Source: Anaerolineae bacterium | GTDB taxonomy: Bacteria > Chloroflexota > Anaerolineae > SpSt-600 | Reading direction: 5' to 3' | Assembly: GCA_028275425.1 (NCBI GenBank) | Contig: JAPWUT010000092.1 | Location: forward strand, 1 to 6,827 | Length of the DNA stretch: 6,827 bases | In this document: one piece after another, positions 5,719 through 6,827 of the stretch | Layout of the letters: every line of letters begins with the position of its first letter | Numbering within the stretch: the first letter of the stretch is position 1 | The notes under the pieces: generated by a model | Databases searched by the model: none | What the model was told of the DNA's origin: nothing | What the model saw: only the letters and a program-made list of their open reading frames with translations | Made by a program: the position numbers and the translations under genes

Positions 5719-6420
5719 ATGCCTGAGCTTAAAGATGAATGTGTAAAACCTGCTCAGGGGCCAATCTTGCCCCAGGCCGAAACCCCCAGCACAGCTGGGG
5801 AAATCCCACAAAAGGAGGTAGCCATGATGGTACGAGTAGGGCGCGAAGCAATTGACTTTGAGGCCAATGCTTACATTGAAGGGGTCGGTTTTAAGCCTGT
5901 CCGCCTCTCCGACTACAAAGGTAAGTGGATTGTCCTCTGCTTCTACCCAGGAGACTTTACGTTCGTTTGACCCACTGAGCTGGCGGCAGTTGCCGCCATC
6001 TACAATGAGCTCAAAGCTCTGAATGTAGAGGTCTTGGCAATAAGCACCGACAGCCGCTTTGTCCACAAGGTCTGGCAAGAAGAGGAACTTTCCAAGATGA
6101 TACCAGGGGGTGTACCGTTCCCGATGCTTTCGGACCCAGCCGGTAAAATTGGCTCGGTTTACGGCGTATACGATGAGGCCGCCGGGGTAGACATCCGTGG
6201 GCGCTTTATCATTGACCCGGATTTCATCGTGCGAGCGGCGGAGGTGCTCTCGCCCGAAGTGGGGCGGAACCCCCAGGAATTGCTCCGCCAAATCAAAGCT
6301 TTCCAGCATGTTCGCGCCACGGGTGAGGTCACTCCCAGTGGTTGGCAGCCCGGTGAGCCCACACTTAAGCCCGGCCCAGACCTTGTAGGCAAGGTTTGGA
6401 CGGTTTGGAAGCCCAAGTAG
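5719..6420 (+). CDS. prxU: Selenocysteine-containing peroxiredoxin (in-frame UGA at 5968-5970)
   Basis: This AhpC/TSA-family peroxidase reduces H2O2 and organic hydroperoxides in the cytoplasm. Reading TGA at codon 84 as selenocysteine gives 233 residues. P77-GDF-T81-FV-U84-PTEL is the peroxiredoxin active-site motif PxxxTxxC, with Sec exactly at the peroxidatic Cys. R160 in DIRGRFIIDP is the expected catalytic Arg. The C-terminus GWQPGEPTLKPGPDLVGKVW (209-228) is characteristic of the long AhpC/Prx6-like proteins. The downstream frame has no stop until TAG at 6418, and a SECIS-like hairpin follows the TGA. The only cysteines are C8 and C74. The place where two-Cys relatives have GEVCP reads GEVTP (T205), so no C-terminal resolving Cys exists. 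The ATG at 5719 has AAGGAGGG five bases upstream. M36 (5824) also has a strong ribosome site and is where ordinary family members begin. A nonsense mutation or sequencing error is the alternative, but SECIS plus exact placement argues against it. Confidence 0.88.
5784..5800 (+). promoter_or_regulatory. Hairpin between the two prxU start sites
   Basis: CCCCAGC, loop ACA, and GCTGGGG form a perfect 7-bp stem within the 35-codon N-terminal extension, ending 12 nt before the AGGAGG of the internal start. Its position suggests it could separate or modulate the two translation starts. It may equally be incidental coding sequence. Confidence 0.35.
5811..5829 (+). promoter_or_regulatory. Internal ribosome site and alternative start of prxU
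   Basis: AAAGGAGGTA is a near-perfect Shine-Dalgarno, and five bases separate AGGAGG from the in-frame ATG at 5824 (M36); a second ATG follows at 5827. Starting here gives a peroxiredoxin of 198 residues, Sec included, beginning MMVRVGREAIDFEA, which is where typical relatives start. The upstream start at 5719 is equally well equipped, so both may be used. Confidence 0.6.
5968..6001 (+). promoter_or_regulatory. UGA codon with bacterial SECIS-like element
   Basis: After the in-frame TGA (5968-5970) and a 10-nt gap, TGGCGGC (5981-5987) pairs perfectly with GCCGCCA (5992-5998) around the tetraloop AGTT (5988-5991). A lower stem of two more pairs (5978-5979 with 6000-6001) follows one mismatch. 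The loop begins 17 nt after the UGA and has G then U at its second and third positions. These are features known from bacterial SECIS elements bound by SelB, such as E. coli fdhF. The hairpin is entirely within coding sequence, as is usual in bacteria. No Sec machinery genes (selA, selB, selC, selD) are in the window. Confidence 0.8.
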
Positions 6421-6427
6421 TAGCCAG

Positions 6428-6463
6428 TTCGCCCCGGTGGTAACCCCACCGGGGCGAATTTTT
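6428..6463 (+). terminator. Strong Rho-independent terminator after prxU
   Basis: A perfect 13-bp GC-rich stem (6428-6440 with 6446-6458) closes a five-base loop and is followed by TTTTT (6459-6463). It lies eight bases after the TAG of the peroxiredoxin. This confirms that the transcription unit extends through the sequence downstream of the UGA and ends before cydA. Confidence 0.93.
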
Positions 6464-6507
6464 CGCACCATCAAGGGGTTCGCGTCCCTTCCTCCCTTGC
6501 TTCTATC

Positions 6508-6548
6508 AAAGTCAGCGTAGGCCGATCTATGTTAAAGAAGCTGACTTT
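6508..6548. repeat. Inverted repeat, 9-bp arms with 23-bp spacer
   Basis: AAAGTCAGC (6508-6516) and GCTGACTTT (6540-6548) are perfect reverse complements. They lie in the spacer between the prxU terminator and the cydA promoter. The arms could form a long-loop hairpin, be paired protein sites, or be remnant element ends; no transposase is nearby. Confidence 0.45.
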
Positions 6549-6560
6549 AGCCGTCGTGAA

Positions 6561-6584
6561 TGGGGGTCCCCCACGCCCCCGCCA
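6561..6584. repeat. G/C-tract palindrome, second copy of the intergenic motif
   Basis: TGGGGG-T-CCCCCA (6561-6573) is followed by CGCCCCCGCCA. The order and composition match the element at 4896-4923, which reads G tract, C tract, A-T-G, C tract, CACCA. Both copies occur only in noncoding spacers. GCCATGG at 6581-6587 also has a reverse-complement partner at 6618-6624. Confidence 0.5.
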
Positions 6585-6629
6585 TGGAAGGGCCAAGAAA
6601 AGACGCCCACTTCACCACCATGGCCAACT

Positions 6630-6658
6630 TTGACAACGGGCCGTAAAGGTGGTATAAT
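6630..6658 (+). promoter_or_regulatory. Consensus sigma-70 promoter of cydA
   Basis: TTGACA (6630-6635) and TATAAT (6653-6658) are both perfect consensus with the optimal 17-bp spacing. Transcription should start near 6665, about 47 nt before the cydA ATG. So strong a core promoter implies that regulation, if any, is by repression. Confidence 0.88.
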
Positions 6659-6672
6659 ATCAGCACAAACTA

Positions 6673-6687
6673 TTACCCATTGGGTAA
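6673..6687. promoter_or_regulatory. 15-bp operator-like palindrome in the cydA leader
   Basis: TTACCCA-T-TGGGTAA is a perfect 7-1-7 inverted repeat at roughly +9 to +23 of the predicted transcript, between promoter and start codon. The 7-1-7 layout with outer TTA and TAA is shared with Fur/PerR boxes, but the inner bases differ from the known A/T-rich consensus. A repressor bound here would block transcription from the strong promoter. The cognate regulator is not identified. Confidence 0.5.
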
Positions 6688-6711
6688 AATATTGCGGGAA
6701 GAGGTGCACAT

Positions 6712-6827
6712 ATGAACCCAGTCCTTTTAGCCCGCTGGCAGTTTACCCTCACAGCAATATTCCACTGGCTGTTCGTCCCCCTGACCCTCGGCCTCTCAAT
6801 TTTCATCGCTTTGGCAGAGACCCAGTA
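6712..6827 (+). CDS. cydA: Cytochrome bd ubiquinol oxidase subunit I, N-terminal part
   Basis: Only the first 38 codons and two bases are in the window. The protein begins MNPVLLARWQFTLTAIFHWL and continues FVPLTLGLSIFIALAET, the highly conserved first transmembrane segment of CydA. H18 corresponds to the high-spin haem b595 ligand (His19 in E. coli). The subunit is an integral membrane protein that, with CydB, oxidises quinol and reduces O2 to water with very high oxygen affinity, a common oxygen-scavenging and peroxide-tolerance system in anaerobes. GAGGTG ends five bases before the ATG. The gene has its own consensus promoter and operator-like site. CydB would be expected downstream, outside the window. 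Confidence 0.93.
   Translation, partial: MNPVLLARWQFTLTAIFHWLFVPLTLGLSIFIALAETQ

Noticed and set aside
6034..6420. A separate 128-residue protein starting with ATG at 6034
   Set aside because: It has no ribosome site and is simply the C-terminal part of the peroxiredoxin in the same frame as the UGA.
5599..6474. A 291-codon open frame on the minus strand over prxU
   Set aside because: It is antisense to a well-supported gene, crosses the terminator hairpin and the end of perR, and shows no family motifs.
1..6827. CRISPR array, tRNA, rRNA or transposase genes
   Set aside because: No regularly spaced short repeats, cloverleaf sequence or transposase motifs were seen by eye.

Overview
The window is bacterial, with Shine-Dalgarno-led genes, sigma-70-type promoters and a Rho-independent terminator. 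Gene content suggests an anaerobic or microaerophilic organism: a ferredoxin-linked 2-oxoacid oxidoreductase, an oxygen-scavenging cytochrome bd oxidase and a PerR/peroxiredoxin peroxide defence. An in-frame UGA at the catalytic position of the peroxiredoxin implies that it uses selenocysteine. The proteins would fit a thermophilic Chloroflexota-like lineage, but that placement is a weak inference from sequence style.

Left part (1-4762, minus strand). Six tightly packed genes read right to left: a nitroreductase-family flavoprotein, an AIR-synthase/HypE-superfamily protein, the beta and gamma subunits of a 2-oxoacid:ferredoxin oxidoreductase, an HD-domain CCA tRNA nucleotidyltransferase, and the start of an RNase H-like nuclease that runs off the left edge. 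Overlaps or very short gaps join every pair, so this is probably one operon, started by a promoter at about 4734-4762. No alpha subunit of the oxidoreductase is visible.

Middle (about 4763-5155). This noncoding spacer between divergent units holds a diverged direct duplication offset by exactly 150 bp, several G/C-tract hairpins and a perfect 12-bp palindrome.

Right part (5156-6827, plus strand). A near-consensus promoter drives a PerR/Fur-family regulator and, 23 bp downstream, a peroxiredoxin whose peroxidatic Cys codon is TGA. A seven-base-pair hairpin with a GU-containing tetraloop lies 10 nt after that TGA, as expected of a bacterial SECIS element. The reading frame continues to a full-length peroxiredoxin C-terminus, followed by a strong terminator. 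A consensus promoter with a 15-bp operator-like palindrome then precedes the first 38 codons of cydA (cytochrome bd oxidase subunit I). Regulator, peroxidase and oxidase together look like an oxygen and peroxide defence locus.

The main result is the selenocysteine peroxiredoxin (5719-6420). Standard gene calling would split it into a truncated 83-residue protein and a 128-residue fragment. It also lacks the C-terminal resolving cysteine and has two well-placed in-frame translation starts.
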